From contig NZ_QOIM01000042.1 in assembly GCF_003323735.1 (NCBI RefSeq), positions 62,001 through 126,000 of the forward strand: a DNA stretch of 64,000 nt, read 5' to 3'. Position numbers and translations under genes: made by a program. This DNA is from Streptomyces reniochalinae. GTDB taxonomy: Bacteria; Actinomycetota; Actinomycetes; Streptomycetales; Streptomycetaceae. The notes under the pieces were generated by a model. The model had not been told where the DNA came from and ran no database searches. It worked only from the letters and a program-made list of their open reading frames with translations. Shown here piece by piece: positions 17,871 through 27,351 of the stretch (its first letter is position 1; the number at the start of each line of letters is the position of its first letter).

Positions 17871-18095
17871 TCAGGTGCGGCGGTTACGCGGGTGCGCCCG
17901 CGCGGCGCGCTCGTTGCCCCGCTTGTAGTCGCCCGTCCAGCGGGCCATGACCAACTGCTCGTCCCCCGTGCGCACCTCCGCCAGGAAACGCTCGGCCCGG
18001 GCGCCGCGCAAAGTGGTGACGGGGCGGTGGTGATGGGAGATCACCACGCCCGCCCCGCCGCGTTGCTCGTAGGAGAATCCGCGGGGTGCAGGCAT
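17871..18095 (-). CDS. Small conserved actinobacterial protein
   Basis: 74 residues beginning MPAPRGFSYEQR, with VVISHHHRPVTTLRG, a central ARAERFLAEV helix, MARWTGDYKRGNERAAR and a basic C-terminus. I know this as a widespread small streptomycete protein without an assigned function. There is no membrane segment or Cys motif. The start was chosen at the family Met; a longer frame upstream overlaps the NUDIX gene. It is 16 bp downstream of the NUDIX hydrolase and probably cotranscribed with it. Confidence 0.7.
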   Translation of the reverse strand: MPAPRGFSYEQRGGAGVVISHHHRPVTTLRGARAERFLAEVRTGDEQLVMARWTGDYKRGNERAARAHPRNRRT

Positions 18096-18111
18096 GCGCC
18101 GAGCGTAGGGC

Positions 18112-18630
18112 TCAGCTCTCCTCCGCTTCCAGAGCGGAGGCGTCCCCGCACAGCTCGACCATGTACTCGTCCACCGTCTGCACCTCGCCGTAGGGGAGGG
18201 GCTCGGTGCCGGTGCGCCAGTGGATCGCACAGATCTCCTCGTTCGGGGCGAAGGGCAGCACCTCGCTCAGCTCGCCGCTGAACAGGGCGCCGTACAGCAC
18301 CCGTTGCTCGGGCCCCAGCGCGGTCTTGGAGAAGCCGACGAAGCGGAGCGCCCCGGCGTCCACCAGCTGGCCGCTCTCCTCCCGCAGCTCACGCGCTGCG
18401 GCCTCGCGTGGGGTCTCGCCCTCCTCGATGCCGCCGCCCGGCAGCTCCCAGCACCGGCGGCTGCGGACGTGCACCATCAGCACTCTGCCCTCGTGCCGGG
18501 CGGCCACCAGGGCGTAGCCGACGGGGGCGTCGGGGAAGCGGGTGTCCTCCGGCTCGCGCAGGAAGGCCAGCAGGCGCATCCCGCGGGGACCCGTGACCAG
18601 TGGAGCGGGCGGGGTGGCGGAATCACTCAT
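18112..18630 (-). CDS. NUDIX hydrolase
   Basis: A pyrophosphohydrolase for nucleoside diphosphates linked to another moiety. The full NUDIX box G-x5-E-x7-REL-x-EE-x-G is present at residues 66-87 (begins GGIEEGETPREA, ends REESG). The 172-residue protein has a short Pro-rich N-terminus. The ATG at MSDSAT was chosen because the much longer open frame upstream, antisense to the peptidase gene, has no protein-like composition. The substrate cannot be inferred; one-domain members often act on damaged nucleotides or sugar nucleotides. Confidence 0.88.
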   Translation of the reverse strand: MSDSATPPAPLVTGPRGMRLLAFLREPEDTRFPDAPVGYALVAARHEGRVLMVHVRSRRCWELPGGGIEEGETPREAAARELREESGQLVDAGALRFVGFSKTALGPEQRVLYGALFSGELSEVLPFAPNEEICAIHWRTGTEPLPYGEVQTVDEYMVELCGDASALEAEES

Positions 18631-18789
18631 GCCCGCAGCGTAAACCGGCGCGGTGACAGGGGTGTTCGGTACCGCTGAGCGGTGTGTGCCGCCCCACATG
18701 CGTACACATGGCGGGCTCCGGGGTCTGGCGGGAGCCGTACGCACGCCGATAGGTTCACGTCGACTTTTGGCGTTGTATGGGGAGGGTGA

Positions 18790-20214
18790 ATGCGTAAAAC
18801 GCTCAGATGGTTGCTGTCTCTGGTGGTGCTCATAGGCACTTTCAGCGTCGGCAGCGCGTCGGCGGGTGCCGCCACAGCGGCCCAGGCCGGCAAGAGCACC
18901 GACATCAAGGACCGCATCCTCGCGGTGCCCGGGATGAGCCTCATCGAGGAGAAGCCCGTCGACGGGTACCGCTATTTCGTGCTCAACTACGAGCAGCCGA
19001 TCGACCATCGGCATCCCGGCAAGGGCACCTTCAAGCAGCGCATCTCGATTCTCCACAAGGACACCAGCCGGCCCACCGTCTTCTACACGGGCGGCTACGA
19101 CCTCAGCACCACCCCCAGCCGCAGTGAGCCGACGCAGCTGACGGACGGCAACCAGGTCTCCATGGAGTACCGCTTCTTCACCCCGTCCCGGCCCAAGCCC
19201 GCCGACTGGTCGAAGCTGACCATCTGGCAGGCGGCCAGCGACCAGCACCGCATCTACAGGGCGCTGAAGAAGATCTACAGCAAGAACTGGATCGCGACCG
19301 GCGGCAGCAAGGGCGGCATGACGGCGACGTACTACCGCCGCTTCTACCCCCGCGACATGGACGGCACCGTCCCCTACGTCGCCCCGAACGACGTCCGCAA
19401 CGACGAGGACTCCGCGTACTACAGGTTCTTCGAGAACGTGGGCACCAAGGAGTGCCGTGACCGGCTCAACGGCGTGCAGCACGAGATCTTCGAGCGCCGC
19501 GGCGAGATGGTCCCCCGTCTGAAGAAGTGGGCGAAGGAGAACGACTACACCTTCAAGATGGCCGGCAGCGCCGACAAGGCGTTCGAGCTGATCTCGCAGG
19601 ACCTGGTGTGGGGCTACTGGCAGTACCACCTGGTCGACGACTGCGACCAGGTGCCCTCCCCGGACGCCTCCACGGACACGCTCTACGAGTGGGCCGACGA
19701 GATCGGCGGCTGGGACGCCGGCACCGACCAGGGCATGCTGCCCTACACCCCGTACTACTACCAGGCGGGCACCCAGATGGGGTCGCCCGACTACGAGGAG
19801 CCGCTCCTCGACGACGTGCGCAAGTACCCGGGCCTGAACACGCCGCGCGTCTACGTGCCGCGTGACATCCCGATGCGCTTCAACAAGCACGACAAGGCGA
19901 TGCGCGACATCGACCGCTGGGTGCGCCACAGCTCCTCGCAGATGCTCTACATCTACGGTGAGAACGACCCGTGGGGCGCCGAGCCGTTCCGTCCGGGCAA
20001 GCACACCGAGGACACGGCAGTCTTCTGGGCGCCAGGCCAGAACCACGGCGCGAAGATCGCCACGCTCGCCGAGGACGACCGCGCGGCCGCCACCCGCATG
20101 GTGCTGGAGTTCGCCGGCCTCGACGCCGACAAGGACAAGAAGCCGAAGCGCCTGACGGCGTACGACAAGAAGCTGGACACGCCGCGGAAGGAGGCGCGGA
20201 CGCTCCGTCCGTGA
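18790..20214 (+). CDS. Secreted peptidase S37 (PS-10 aminopeptidase family)
   Basis: A secreted serine exopeptidase that probably releases peptides from extracellular substrates. The signal peptide is MRKTLRW followed by a hydrophobic core, with cleavage likely after SASA near residue 25. It has an alpha/beta-hydrolase fold with nucleophile elbow GGSKGGM (Ser 173), a likely acid in GENDPWG and His in GQNHGAK. The family signatures EQPIDHRHP and YTGGYDLSTTPSRSEPTQL are clear. At 474 residues it has normal length. It is divergent from the NUDIX gene and convergent with the isomerase gene of the ribose operon. Confidence 0.9.
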   Translation: MRKTLRWLLSLVVLIGTFSVGSASAGAATAAQAGKSTDIKDRILAVPGMSLIEEKPVDGYRYFVLNYEQPIDHRHPGKGTFKQRISILHKDTSRPTVFYTGGYDLSTTPSRSEPTQLTDGNQVSMEYRFFTPSRPKPADWSKLTIWQAASDQHRIYRALKKIYSKNWIATGGSKGGMTATYYRRFYPRDMDGTVPYVAPNDVRNDEDSAYYRFFENVGTKECRDRLNGVQHEIFERRGEMVPRLKKWAKENDYTFKMAGSADKAFELISQDLVWGYWQYHLVDDCDQVPSPDASTDTLYEWADEIGGWDAGTDQGMLPYTPYYYQAGTQMGSPDYEEPLLDDVRKYPGLNTPRVYVPRDIPMRFNKHDKAMRDIDRWVRHSSSQMLYIYGENDPWGAEPFRPGKHTEDTAVFWAPGQNHGAKIATLAEDDRAAATRMVLEFAGLDADKDKKPKRLTAYDKKLDTPRKEARTLRP

Positions 20215-20248
20215 CCCCTGTCCCCGGCCCTGCTCGCCGGCGCGCTCC

Positions 20249-21076
20249 TCAGGCCGCGTCGGCGAGCAGCTCCATCAGGTGGGCGCGCACGCCCGGGAGC
20301 AGCCCGGTCAGCTCGCGCACCTCGGGGTACCAGCGCTTCTCGTACTCCCAGCACAGCCACTCGACGCCCGTCCCCAGCCCGTGCGCGGGCGTGCGCGCGT
20401 CGGCCGACCTGGTGACCACCTCGACCACCTCGGCGAGCGGCAGCACGCCCTCGCCGGGCGGCAGCGGTGTGGTGTCCTGGCGCGAGGGCACGTCCTTGAC
20501 CTGCACGTAGCCGAGGTGGGGGGCGAGCAGTTCGCAGGAGCGCTGCGGCTCCTCGCCGCCGCGCCAGGTGTGCAGCACGTCCCACAGGGCGCCCACGCCC
20601 GGACGGTCGACCGCGTCCAGGACGCGGGCCGCGTCGGCGCCGGTGCGGTGCGAGTCGTGGGTCTCCAGCAGGACGCGTACGCCCAACTCTTCGGCGATCC
20701 CGGCGGCGTGCGTGAGCCGGCGTACGGCGATCACGTCGGCCTCGCCCGGGTCGGTGTCGCCGCCGGGGAAGACGCGGGCGTAGGGCGCGCCCAGGTCGTG
20801 CGCCAGCTGTAGCAGGGCGCTTACCTCGGCCAGTACGGGCGCGTCGTCTCCGCGCGCGGCCATTTTCGGGTACCCCGCGACGCACAGCAGTTCGACGCCC
20901 GCGTCCGCGAACCGCTCGGCCACCTGTGCCCTCTCGCGGTGGTCCAGGCCCGGGTGTACGGGCTCCTCCGGGTGGGCCCGCAGCTCCACCCCGTGGAAGC
21001 CCGAACGGGTCGCCGCCCGCAGGACGTCGTCGAGGGGGGCGCCGGGTACACCGAGGGTGGAGAAGGCGAGTCGCAT
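20249..21076 (-). CDS. Sugar phosphate isomerase/epimerase (TIM barrel)
   Basis: 275 residues of the xylose-isomerase-like/AP-endonuclease-2 TIM barrel superfamily, beginning MRLAFSTLGVPGAPLDDV. Metal-ligand candidates include Glu in GVELRAHPEE, Glu and His in LLETHDSHRTG, Asp in GALWDVLHTW and Glu near LCWEYEKRW. It is likely cytoplasmic. It follows rbsD by about 47 bp in the same direction and may be the last gene of the ribose operon. Its substrate is not known; hydroxypyruvate isomerase or a sugar epimerase are alternatives. Confidence 0.75.
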   Translation of the reverse strand: MRLAFSTLGVPGAPLDDVLRAATRSGFHGVELRAHPEEPVHPGLDHRERAQVAERFADAGVELLCVAGYPKMAARGDDAPVLAEVSALLQLAHDLGAPYARVFPGGDTDPGEADVIAVRRLTHAAGIAEELGVRVLLETHDSHRTGADAARVLDAVDRPGVGALWDVLHTWRGGEEPQRSCELLAPHLGYVQVKDVPSRQDTTPLPPGEGVLPLAEVVEVVTRSADARTPAHGLGTGVEWLCWEYEKRWYPEVRELTGLLPGVRAHLMELLADAA

Positions 21077-21123
21077 GCGCTCACCCGACCAGATGGGCGG
21101 GGGAAAGTCACGCCGCGCACGCG

Positions 21124-21513
21124 TCAGAACGGCACTCCGCAGCGCAGTACCACGTTCGCGTACGGTCGTGCCTCACCCGTGCGGACCACCAGGCGGGCCC
21201 GGTGCGTGAGGGTTTTCAACTCCTCGTGCGGCACCAGCCGCAGCCCGGGGAAGCGGGAGGCCAGCAGGGCGCCGCACTCCGGGTTGGCCTCGTGCACCTC
21301 GCTCGCTGCGGTCGCGCCCTCGGTCTCCAACTCCTCCAGGAGCCCGGTGAGCACCTCGGCGAAGGAGGGCACTCCCGCCCGGAAGGACAGGTCGACGACC
21401 GTGGGTCCTTCGGGGATCGGCAGCCCCACGTCGCACACCACGACGAGATCCGTGTGGCCCAGTGTGGCCAGCGCCCCGCTCAGGTGGCGGTTGAGTATGC
21501 CGGACTTCTTCAC
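21124..21513 (-). CDS. rbsD: D-ribose pyranase
   Basis: It interconverts beta-pyran and beta-furan ribose so that the kinase can use the imported sugar. It is a 129-residue RbsD/FucU-fold protein with KKSGILNRHLSGALATLGHTD at the N-terminus, CDVGLPIP, and ARPYANVVLRCGVPF at the C-terminus. The GTG start overlaps the rbsK stop (GTGA), with GGAGAG upstream, so translation is coupled to the kinase. Confidence 0.93.
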   Translation of the reverse strand: MKKSGILNRHLSGALATLGHTDLVVVCDVGLPIPEGPTVVDLSFRAGVPSFAEVLTGLLEELETEGATAASEVHEANPECGALLASRFPGLRLVPHEELKTLTHRARLVVRTGEARPYANVVLRCGVPF

Positions 21514-22568
21514 CGGGCGCTCTCCTCGGCGCCCTGGGCGGGCGCGTGACCGGTGGCCGTCTCGACGTCGGCGGCGGTCGGGTAGGACTCCTGCGCCCCG
21601 GCCCGGGTGACCGCGAAGGAGCCGACGCGTACCGCGTACCGCACGGCCTCCTCCAGGCCCGCGCCGCGGCCCAGCCGCCAGCCGAGCGCGCCGGTGAAGG
21701 CGTCGCCCGCGCCTGTGGTGTCCACGGCCTGCACGCGCGGGCTGGGCACCCGCACCATGCCGACCCCGTCCGTCACCTCCGCGCCCACTTGGGGGCCCGC
21801 GACCAGGGCGCCCTCGGCGCCGAGCGTGACCACGACGCTGCGCGGGCCGAGACCCAGGAGCGCGGTGGCCCACTCCTCGGGGTCGTCGCTGAGGGACTGG
21901 GCTTCCAGCAGCAGGCGTGCCTCGTGCTCGTTGACGACCAGCGGGTCGCACAGCGCCAGCACGTCCTCGGGCAGCCGTGCGGGCGGGGAGGGGTTGAGCA
22001 CGAGGCGCGCCCCGTGCTCGTCCGCGGCCCGTGCCGCCGCGGCGACCGTCTCCAGGGGGATCTCCAATTGCAGGGAGACCACGGCCGCGGCCTGGAAGAG
22101 CCCACGCGCCGCCGCCACGTCGTCGGGCGTGAGGCGGGCGTTGGCGCCGGGGGAGACGACGATGCTGTTGTCCCCCGCCGCGTCGACGGTGATGAGGGCG
22201 ACGCCGGTGGGTGCGTCCTTGCCCTCGACGGCCTCGGGCGCGCCGGTCGCGCCGGGGACCCTGATGCCGTCCTTGCCCACCGTGCCCGGCGTGTCCGTCG
22301 GGCCCACGAGGAGTCCCGCCAACGCCGCACCCGCGTCCCGCTGCGCCTCGGCCAGCATCCGGCCGTAGGCGTCGTCGCCGACGCGCGCCAGCAGCGTGGT
22401 GCGGGCGCCGAGCCGGGCGGCGGCAGCCGCCTGGTTCGCGCCCTTGCCGCCCGGGTGGACCCTCAGGTCCGACCCGAGCACCGTCTCGCCGGGTCCTGGC
22501 CTGCGGTCGAGACCGATGACCAGGTCGGCGTTGGCGGACCCTACGACCAGCAGGTCGTACTCGTGCAT
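21510..22568 (-). CDS. rbsK: Ribokinase
   Basis: A PfkB-family kinase that phosphorylates ribose at O5. Motifs are LVVGSANADLV at the N-terminus, HPGGKGANQAAAAARLG for sugar binding, and DTTGAGDAFTGAL with the catalytic Asp and anion hole. At 352 residues it is slightly long because of an insert near residue 120 (GIRVPGATGAPEAVEG). Start MHEYDLL follows AAGGAG at eight bases; an upstream ATG was rejected. It lies between rbsB and rbsD. Confidence 0.93.
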   Translation of the reverse strand: MHEYDLLVVGSANADLVIGLDRRPGPGETVLGSDLRVHPGGKGANQAAAAARLGARTTLLARVGDDAYGRMLAEAQRDAGAALAGLLVGPTDTPGTVGKDGIRVPGATGAPEAVEGKDAPTGVALITVDAAGDNSIVVSPGANARLTPDDVAAARGLFQAAAVVSLQLEIPLETVAAAARAADEHGARLVLNPSPPARLPEDVLALCDPLVVNEHEARLLLEAQSLSDDPEEWATALLGLGPRSVVVTLGAEGALVAGPQVGAEVTDGVGMVRVPSPRVQAVDTTGAGDAFTGALGWRLGRGAGLEEAVRYAVRVGSFAVTRAGAQESYPTAADVETATGHAPAQGAEESAR

Positions 22569-22695
22569 CCGGTGTGCTCCTTCACATCCCGCCGGGGCGT
22601 TCACCCGCGGCGGGCACATCCCGCGCGGCGCTTCCTCCGCGGCGGGCCGTTTCGCCTCTCCTGCGCCGGGCCGGTGCCGCCGGCCCGCCCGAAGG

Positions 22696-23634
22696 TCAGG
22701 AGAACCGGTCGACGTTCTTCTTGGTGACGACCTTCACCGGAACCTTGATCTGCTCTTGGACCGTGCCGTCGTCGATGGTGCGCATCGCGTTGCGGACGGC
22801 CATCTTGCCCAGCTCGGCCGGCTGCTGCGCCACGGTCGCGTTGAGGGTGCCCGCCTTGACGGCCTTCATCGCGTCCGGGGTGCCGTCGAAGCCGACGATC
22901 TTGACGCTCTTGCCCGCCTTGGAACCCAGCGCCTTGACCGCGCCCAGCGCCATCTCGTCGTTCTCCGCGAAGACCGCGTCGATCTCCGGGTGGGACTGCA
23001 TGGCGTTGGAGGTGACGTCCAGGCCCTTGGCCCGGTCGAAGTCCGCGGGCTGCTTGGTGACGACCTTGATGCCCGGGTACTTCTTGAGGCCGTCCTTGAA
23101 GCCCTTGCCGCGCTCACGGGAGGCGGAGGTGCCCGTCTGGCCCTGGAGGACGAGGATCTCGCCCTTGCCGTCGAGCAGCTCGTTGACCTGCTTGGCCGCG
23201 GCCTTGCCGCCGGCGACGTTGTCGGAGGCGACCGTCGTCTTGATCTCGGCCTTGTTGACGCTGCGGTCCGCCGCGATGACGGGGATGTCCGCGTTGTTGG
23301 CGCCCTTGACGGAGGGGGCGGCCGCGTCGGAGTCGACCGGGTTGATGATGATCGAGTCCACCTGCTGCGAGGTGAAGGTCTGCATCTGGTTGGCCTGCTG
23401 GGACGCCTTGTTCGCGGCGTCCTGGACGGTCAGGTCCGCACCCTGTGCCTTGGCTTCCTTCTCGGCGCCTTCCTTCATCTGGACCATGAAGGGCTGGTTG
23501 AGCGCGGATATGGCGAAGCCGATCTTGGGCTTTTCCTTGCCGCCCTTGGTGTCGTCCCCGGAGCCACAGGCCGAGGCGGTCAGTGCGACTGCCGCGGCCA
23601 CGACGACGACAGACGTGTTCTTTCTCTTGCTCAT
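22696..23634 (-). CDS. rbsB: Ribose-binding lipoprotein of the ABC importer
   Basis: Extracellular solute-binding lipoprotein that delivers ribose, or a related sugar, to the permease. It is 312 residues with a positively charged N-terminus (MSKRKN), a hydrophobic stretch, lipobox TASAC with lipidated Cys 23, then a type I periplasmic-binding fold (KIGFAISALNQPFMVQMKEG, NPVDSDAA, VFAENDEMALGA, VGFDGTPDA). It follows rbsC by about 60 bp in the operon. RbsB-like proteins vary in sugar, so the ribose assignment rests on rbsK and rbsD nearby. Confidence 0.92.
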   Translation of the reverse strand: MSKRKNTSVVVVAAAVALTASACGSGDDTKGGKEKPKIGFAISALNQPFMVQMKEGAEKEAKAQGADLTVQDAANKASQQANQMQTFTSQQVDSIIINPVDSDAAAPSVKGANNADIPVIAADRSVNKAEIKTTVASDNVAGGKAAAKQVNELLDGKGEILVLQGQTGTSASRERGKGFKDGLKKYPGIKVVTKQPADFDRAKGLDVTSNAMQSHPEIDAVFAENDEMALGAVKALGSKAGKSVKIVGFDGTPDAMKAVKAGTLNATVAQQPAELGKMAVRNAMRTIDDGTVQEQIKVPVKVVTKKNVDRFS

Positions 23635-23695
23635 TGCTGCATTCCTTGCAGTCGGCAGATGGACGAACTACGCGAACCCCCCCGTCGCACAAAGA

Positions 23696-24691
23696 TCACG
23701 TGCGACGACGCAGTGTATCGAGTAGCACAGCGAGCGCGATGACGACCCCGATGACGACCTGCTGCCAGAAAGCGGAAACGTCCAACAGGTTCAGACCATT
23801 GCGCAGAACTGCGAGGATGAGGGCGCCGATGAGCGTTCCGGAAGCCTTGCCGACCCCTCCGGCGAGGCTCGCACCTCCGATCACCACGGCCGCGATCGCG
23901 TCCAATTCGAAACCTTCGGCGCCCGTCGGCTGGGCCGAGGCGAGCCGCGAGGTCAGGACGATTCCGGCCACGGCGGCGAAGGCGCCCACCAGGGTGTAGA
24001 TCACCAGCTTCTGCCGGCGGACGCGGATACCGGACAGGTGCGCGGCCTCCTCGTTGCCGCCGATCGCGTACATCGCGCGCCCGTTGTAGGTGCGGGTCAG
24101 GATCAGGGCGGCGATCAGGCCCATCACGATCATCACGATGACCTGTGTCGGCAGCCAGCCGCCGATGTTCTCGCCCATCCAGGAGAGCGAGTCGGGCATC
24201 AGGATCGGGTTGCCCTGCGAGACGACCAGCAGCAGGCCGCGCGCGGCCGAGAGCATCGCCAGGGTCGCGATGAACGGCGGCAGCTTGCCGTAGGCGATCA
24301 GCACACCGTTGAGCAGGCCGCAGGCCGTGCCGGTGAGGATGGCCAGGATGACGCCGAGGAACGCCGGCATGCCCTGGGTCGTGGTGAACCAGCCGAGCAT
24401 GATGCCCGAGAACGCGGCCACCGAGCCGACCGACAGGTCGATGCCGCCGGCGACGATGGCGAAGGTCACGCCGAAGGCGAGGATGGCGGTCACCGCGGCC
24501 TGCTCGCCGACGTTGAGCAGGTTCGTCGTGGTGAGGAAGTTGCCGTTCACCAGTGCCAGGATCGCGACCAGGACGACGAGGGCGCTGAGCGCCCCGTTGT
24601 CCAGCAGGAAGCGGCGTATCGCCTGCGGCGGCCCGCTGCCGCCGGGGCGCTTGTCCAGGCGGTGACCCGGCTGCTGCGTGTCAGTGGCCAC
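23696..24691 (-). CDS. rbsC: Ribose ABC transporter permease
   Basis: A 331-residue integral membrane protein of the BPD_transp_2 family with eight to ten hydrophobic segments. It includes the conserved ITAILAFGVTFAIVAGGIDLS region and the cytoplasmic GGNEEAAHLSGIRV coupling loop. The first 35 residues are hydrophilic. The GTG start overlaps the rbsA stop by 11 bp. It forms the channel of the sugar importer. Confidence 0.92.
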   Translation of the reverse strand: MATDTQQPGHRLDKRPGGSGPPQAIRRFLLDNGALSALVVLVAILALVNGNFLTTTNLLNVGEQAAVTAILAFGVTFAIVAGGIDLSVGSVAAFSGIMLGWFTTTQGMPAFLGVILAILTGTACGLLNGVLIAYGKLPPFIATLAMLSAARGLLLVVSQGNPILMPDSLSWMGENIGGWLPTQVIVMIVMGLIAALILTRTYNGRAMYAIGGNEEAAHLSGIRVRRQKLVIYTLVGAFAAVAGIVLTSRLASAQPTGAEGFELDAIAAVVIGGASLAGGVGKASGTLIGALILAVLRNGLNLLDVSAFWQQVVIGVVIALAVLLDTLRRRT

Positions 24692-26249
24692 GGGGAGAGT
24701 CCTCCATCTCGCTCGTACTACCTGGCGCGGAGGTGCCGACGGCCAGCGCCATGACGGCGTCCTGGGTCGCTTCCCGCGCGGTCAGTTCACCGGCGATCCG
24801 GCCCTGGGACATCACCAGGACCCGGTCGCTCATGCCCAGCACCTCGGGGAGGTCGCTGGAGATCATCAGCACCGCGTGCCCCGAGGCCGTCAGCTCGTTG
24901 ATGAGCTGGTAGATCTCGACCTTGGCACCCACGTCGATGCCGCGGGTGGGTTCGTCGAGGATCAGCACGCGGCTCTTGGCGAGCAGCCACTTGCCGATCA
25001 CGACCTTCTGCTGGTTGCCGCCCGAGAGGGTGCGCACGTGCTGGTCGAGCCCGGCCATCCGCACCCCCAGCCGGTCGGCGATGCGGGCGGCGTCCTTGCG
25101 CAGCCCGCCGCGGTCCACCAGGCCGCCCTTGCTCGCCTCGCGCATCGAGACCAGGCCGAGGTTGTCCGAGACCGAGGCGTCGGGCAGCAGGCCCTGGCCC
25201 TTGCGGTCCTCGGGGACGAGCCCGAGCCCCACGGTGTGCGAGGCCCACACGTCACCGCCGGGCAGCCGCTTGCCGGCCACCTCGACACGTCCCGCGTCGT
25301 AGGCGTCGGCGCCGAAGACCGCGCGGACGACCTCGGTGCGGCCCGCGCCCACCAGCCCGGCGATGCCGACGACCTCGCCCGCCCGCACCTCGAAGCTGAT
25401 GTCTTCGAAGACGCCCTGCCTGCGCAGCCCCGACACGCGCAGCAGGGGGGCCGCCGACGCCACGGCGTCCTCGGCCTTCACCGTCTCGCGCGGGTACTGC
25501 TGCTCGATGCTGCGGCCCACCATCAGCCGCACCAGCTCGTCCTGCGGCGTGGTCGCCGGCACCTGGCCGACGCTGCGGCCGTCGCGCAGCACGGTGACCC
25601 GGTCGCCGATGGCCGGGATCTCCTCCAGGTGGTGGGTGATGAAGACGATGCCCACGCCCTCGCAGCGCAGCCTGCGCACGATCGCGAAGAGCCGGTCCAC
25701 CTCCTCGGAGGTGAGCACGGCGGTGGGCTCGTCCATGATCAGTACGCGGGTGCGCAGGCTGAGCGCCTTGGCGATCTCCACCATCTGGCGCCCGGCGATG
25801 CCCAGCTTGCCGACCGGGGTGCGCGGGGGCGCGGTGACGCCGACCCGCTCCAGCAGGACCTTGGCGTCGGCCTCCATCTTCTTGCGGTCCACCATGCCCA
25901 GGCGGCGCGGCTGGCGGCCCAGGAAGATGTTCTCCGCGATGGACAGCTGCGGCACCAGGTTGAACTCCTGGTGGATGGTGGCGATGCCCAGCTTCTCCGC
26001 GGCTTCCGCGTCCGAGATGCGCACCGCCTGGCCCTCGCGCAGCACCCGCCCCGCGTCCGCGCGGTAGGCGCCGGAGAGCACCTTGATGAGGGTGGATTTG
26101 CCGGCGCCGTTCTCGCCCAGCAGGACGTGGACTTCGCCCGCGCGCAGGTCGAAGTCGACACCGTCGAGGGCTACCACGCCCGGGAACGTCTTGCGGATGC
26201 CCTCCGTGCGCAGCAACTCCCGTGCCGGGGGCGGGTCAGGGGTGGTCAA
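24681..26249 (-). CDS. rbsA: Ribose ABC transporter ATP-binding protein (two NBDs)
   Basis: A cytoplasmic ATPase of 522 residues with tandem ABC domains. NBD1 has GENGAGKST, signature GIAGRQMVEIAKAL and Walker B VLIMDEPTAVL. NBD2 has the usual degenerate P-loop of this family (GLVGAGRTE), LSGGNQQKV and LILDEPTRGIDVG. A TTG start is favoured: it overlaps the regulator stop as TTGA and has AAAGGA eight bases upstream, whereas the longer frame upstream is an Arg/Pro-rich shadow of the regulator gene. Confidence 0.9.
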   Translation of the reverse strand: MTTPDPPPARELLRTEGIRKTFPGVVALDGVDFDLRAGEVHVLLGENGAGKSTLIKVLSGAYRADAGRVLREGQAVRISDAEAAEKLGIATIHQEFNLVPQLSIAENIFLGRQPRRLGMVDRKKMEADAKVLLERVGVTAPPRTPVGKLGIAGRQMVEIAKALSLRTRVLIMDEPTAVLTSEEVDRLFAIVRRLRCEGVGIVFITHHLEEIPAIGDRVTVLRDGRSVGQVPATTPQDELVRLMVGRSIEQQYPRETVKAEDAVASAAPLLRVSGLRRQGVFEDISFEVRAGEVVGIAGLVGAGRTEVVRAVFGADAYDAGRVEVAGKRLPGGDVWASHTVGLGLVPEDRKGQGLLPDASVSDNLGLVSMREASKGGLVDRGGLRKDAARIADRLGVRMAGLDQHVRTLSGGNQQKVVIGKWLLAKSRVLILDEPTRGIDVGAKVEIYQLINELTASGHAVLMISSDLPEVLGMSDRVLVMSQGRIAGELTAREATQDAVMALAVGTSAPGSTSEMEDSPRGH

Positions 26250-27253
26250 CGGCGGGTCCTTTCGTCTTCGCCGCAGGAGCGGCGCGCTATGAGGTGGGCG
26301 GAGAGCGTGACGGAGCCGGCGCTCCTTCCCTCCACGAGGTCGGTCAGTGCGGTGACCGCGCGGTGGCCCAGCTGTTGGGTCGGCTGGGCTATGGCGGTGA
26401 TCGGGGGGTCGGTGTGCAGGAACCACGGGATGTCGTCGAAGGCGGCCAGCGACACGTCGTCGGGCACCCGCAGGCCGAGGGTGCGCACCTGTTCCATGAC
26501 GCCGAGTGCCATCAGGTTGTCCGTCGCGAAAACGGCGTCGGGCGGTTCGGGGAGCGTGAAGAAGCCCTCGGTCACCCGGCGGCCGCTCGCCGTCTGGAAG
26601 TCGCCCTGCCCGATGTAGTGGCCGGGCAGCGGCAGGCCGTGCTCGGCCAGCGCGCCGCGGAAGGCGGCCAGCCGCTCGTTGCTGGTGGTGCTCGCGACGG
26701 GCCCCGCGATGATGGCCAGCTTCCGGTGGCCGAGGGCGTACAGGTGAGCGACGAGTTCGCGCACGGCGCTGCGCCCGTCGGCGCGCACCAGTGGTACGTC
26801 AAGACCCGCGATCCACCGGTCGACGAAGACCATGGGGATGCCGGCGAGCGCCGCCTCGCGCAGCGCGAGGGAGTCGCCGTCGGCGGGCGAGACGAGCAGG
26901 CCGTCGATCCTGCGGTCCAGCAGCGTGCGCACGTGGTGGTCCTGGAGGGTGAGCTGCTCGTCGGCGTTGCCGATGATGACGCTGTAGCCGCGGGCGCGGG
27001 CCTCGTCCTCGACGGCGCGGGCCAGCTCGGTGAAGAAAGGATTCAGCACGTCGCTGATGACCAGGCCGAGGGTGCGGGTCTGATCCGTGCGCAGGGAGCG
27101 GGCGAGCGTGTTGGGCCGGTAGCTCAGCTCGGAGACGGCAGCCAGCACCCGGGTCCTGGTTCCCTCGCGGACCCCGGAGTGGTCGTTGAGGACGCGCGAG
27201 ACCGTGGCGACGGAGACGCCCGCACGTGCCGCGACGTCCTTGATGCCTGCCAT
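26246..27253 (-). CDS. rbsR: LacI-family repressor of the ribose operon
   Basis: 335 residues with an N-terminal LacI HTH (GIKDVAARAGVSVATVSRVLND), hinge helix (YRPNTLARSLR) and sugar-binding core (TLGLVISDVLNPFF, VDRWIAGLDVPLV, FATDNLMALG, AAFDDIPWF). Unlike many organisms it is the first gene of the operon, so it is autoregulated with the transporter. The ATG at MAGIKDV is the family start. A LacI-type palindrome lies about 100 bp upstream. Confidence 0.9.
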   Translation of the reverse strand: MAGIKDVAARAGVSVATVSRVLNDHSGVREGTRTRVLAAVSELSYRPNTLARSLRTDQTRTLGLVISDVLNPFFTELARAVEDEARARGYSVIIGNADEQLTLQDHHVRTLLDRRIDGLLVSPADGDSLALREAALAGIPMVFVDRWIAGLDVPLVRADGRSAVRELVAHLYALGHRKLAIIAGPVASTTSNERLAAFRGALAEHGLPLPGHYIGQGDFQTASGRRVTEGFFTLPEPPDAVFATDNLMALGVMEQVRTLGLRVPDDVSLAAFDDIPWFLHTDPPITAIAQPTQQLGHRAVTALTDLVEGRSAGSVTLSAHLIARRSCGEDERTRR

Positions 27254-27351
27254 TGCGGTGCCGTGTCCAAGCTGGGAGGGAGCGATCAGATACAGGGGGA
27301 GGCTGAAGTGCCGCCGTGCGCAGGGCACTCGGAGGAGGTGCAGCGCCGCGC

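Noticed and set aside
18631..20046. Leftward extension of the NUDIX frame across the S37 peptidase gene
   Set aside because: Only the part from MSDSAT onward resembles a protein; the rest is antisense to a well-supported secreted peptidase.
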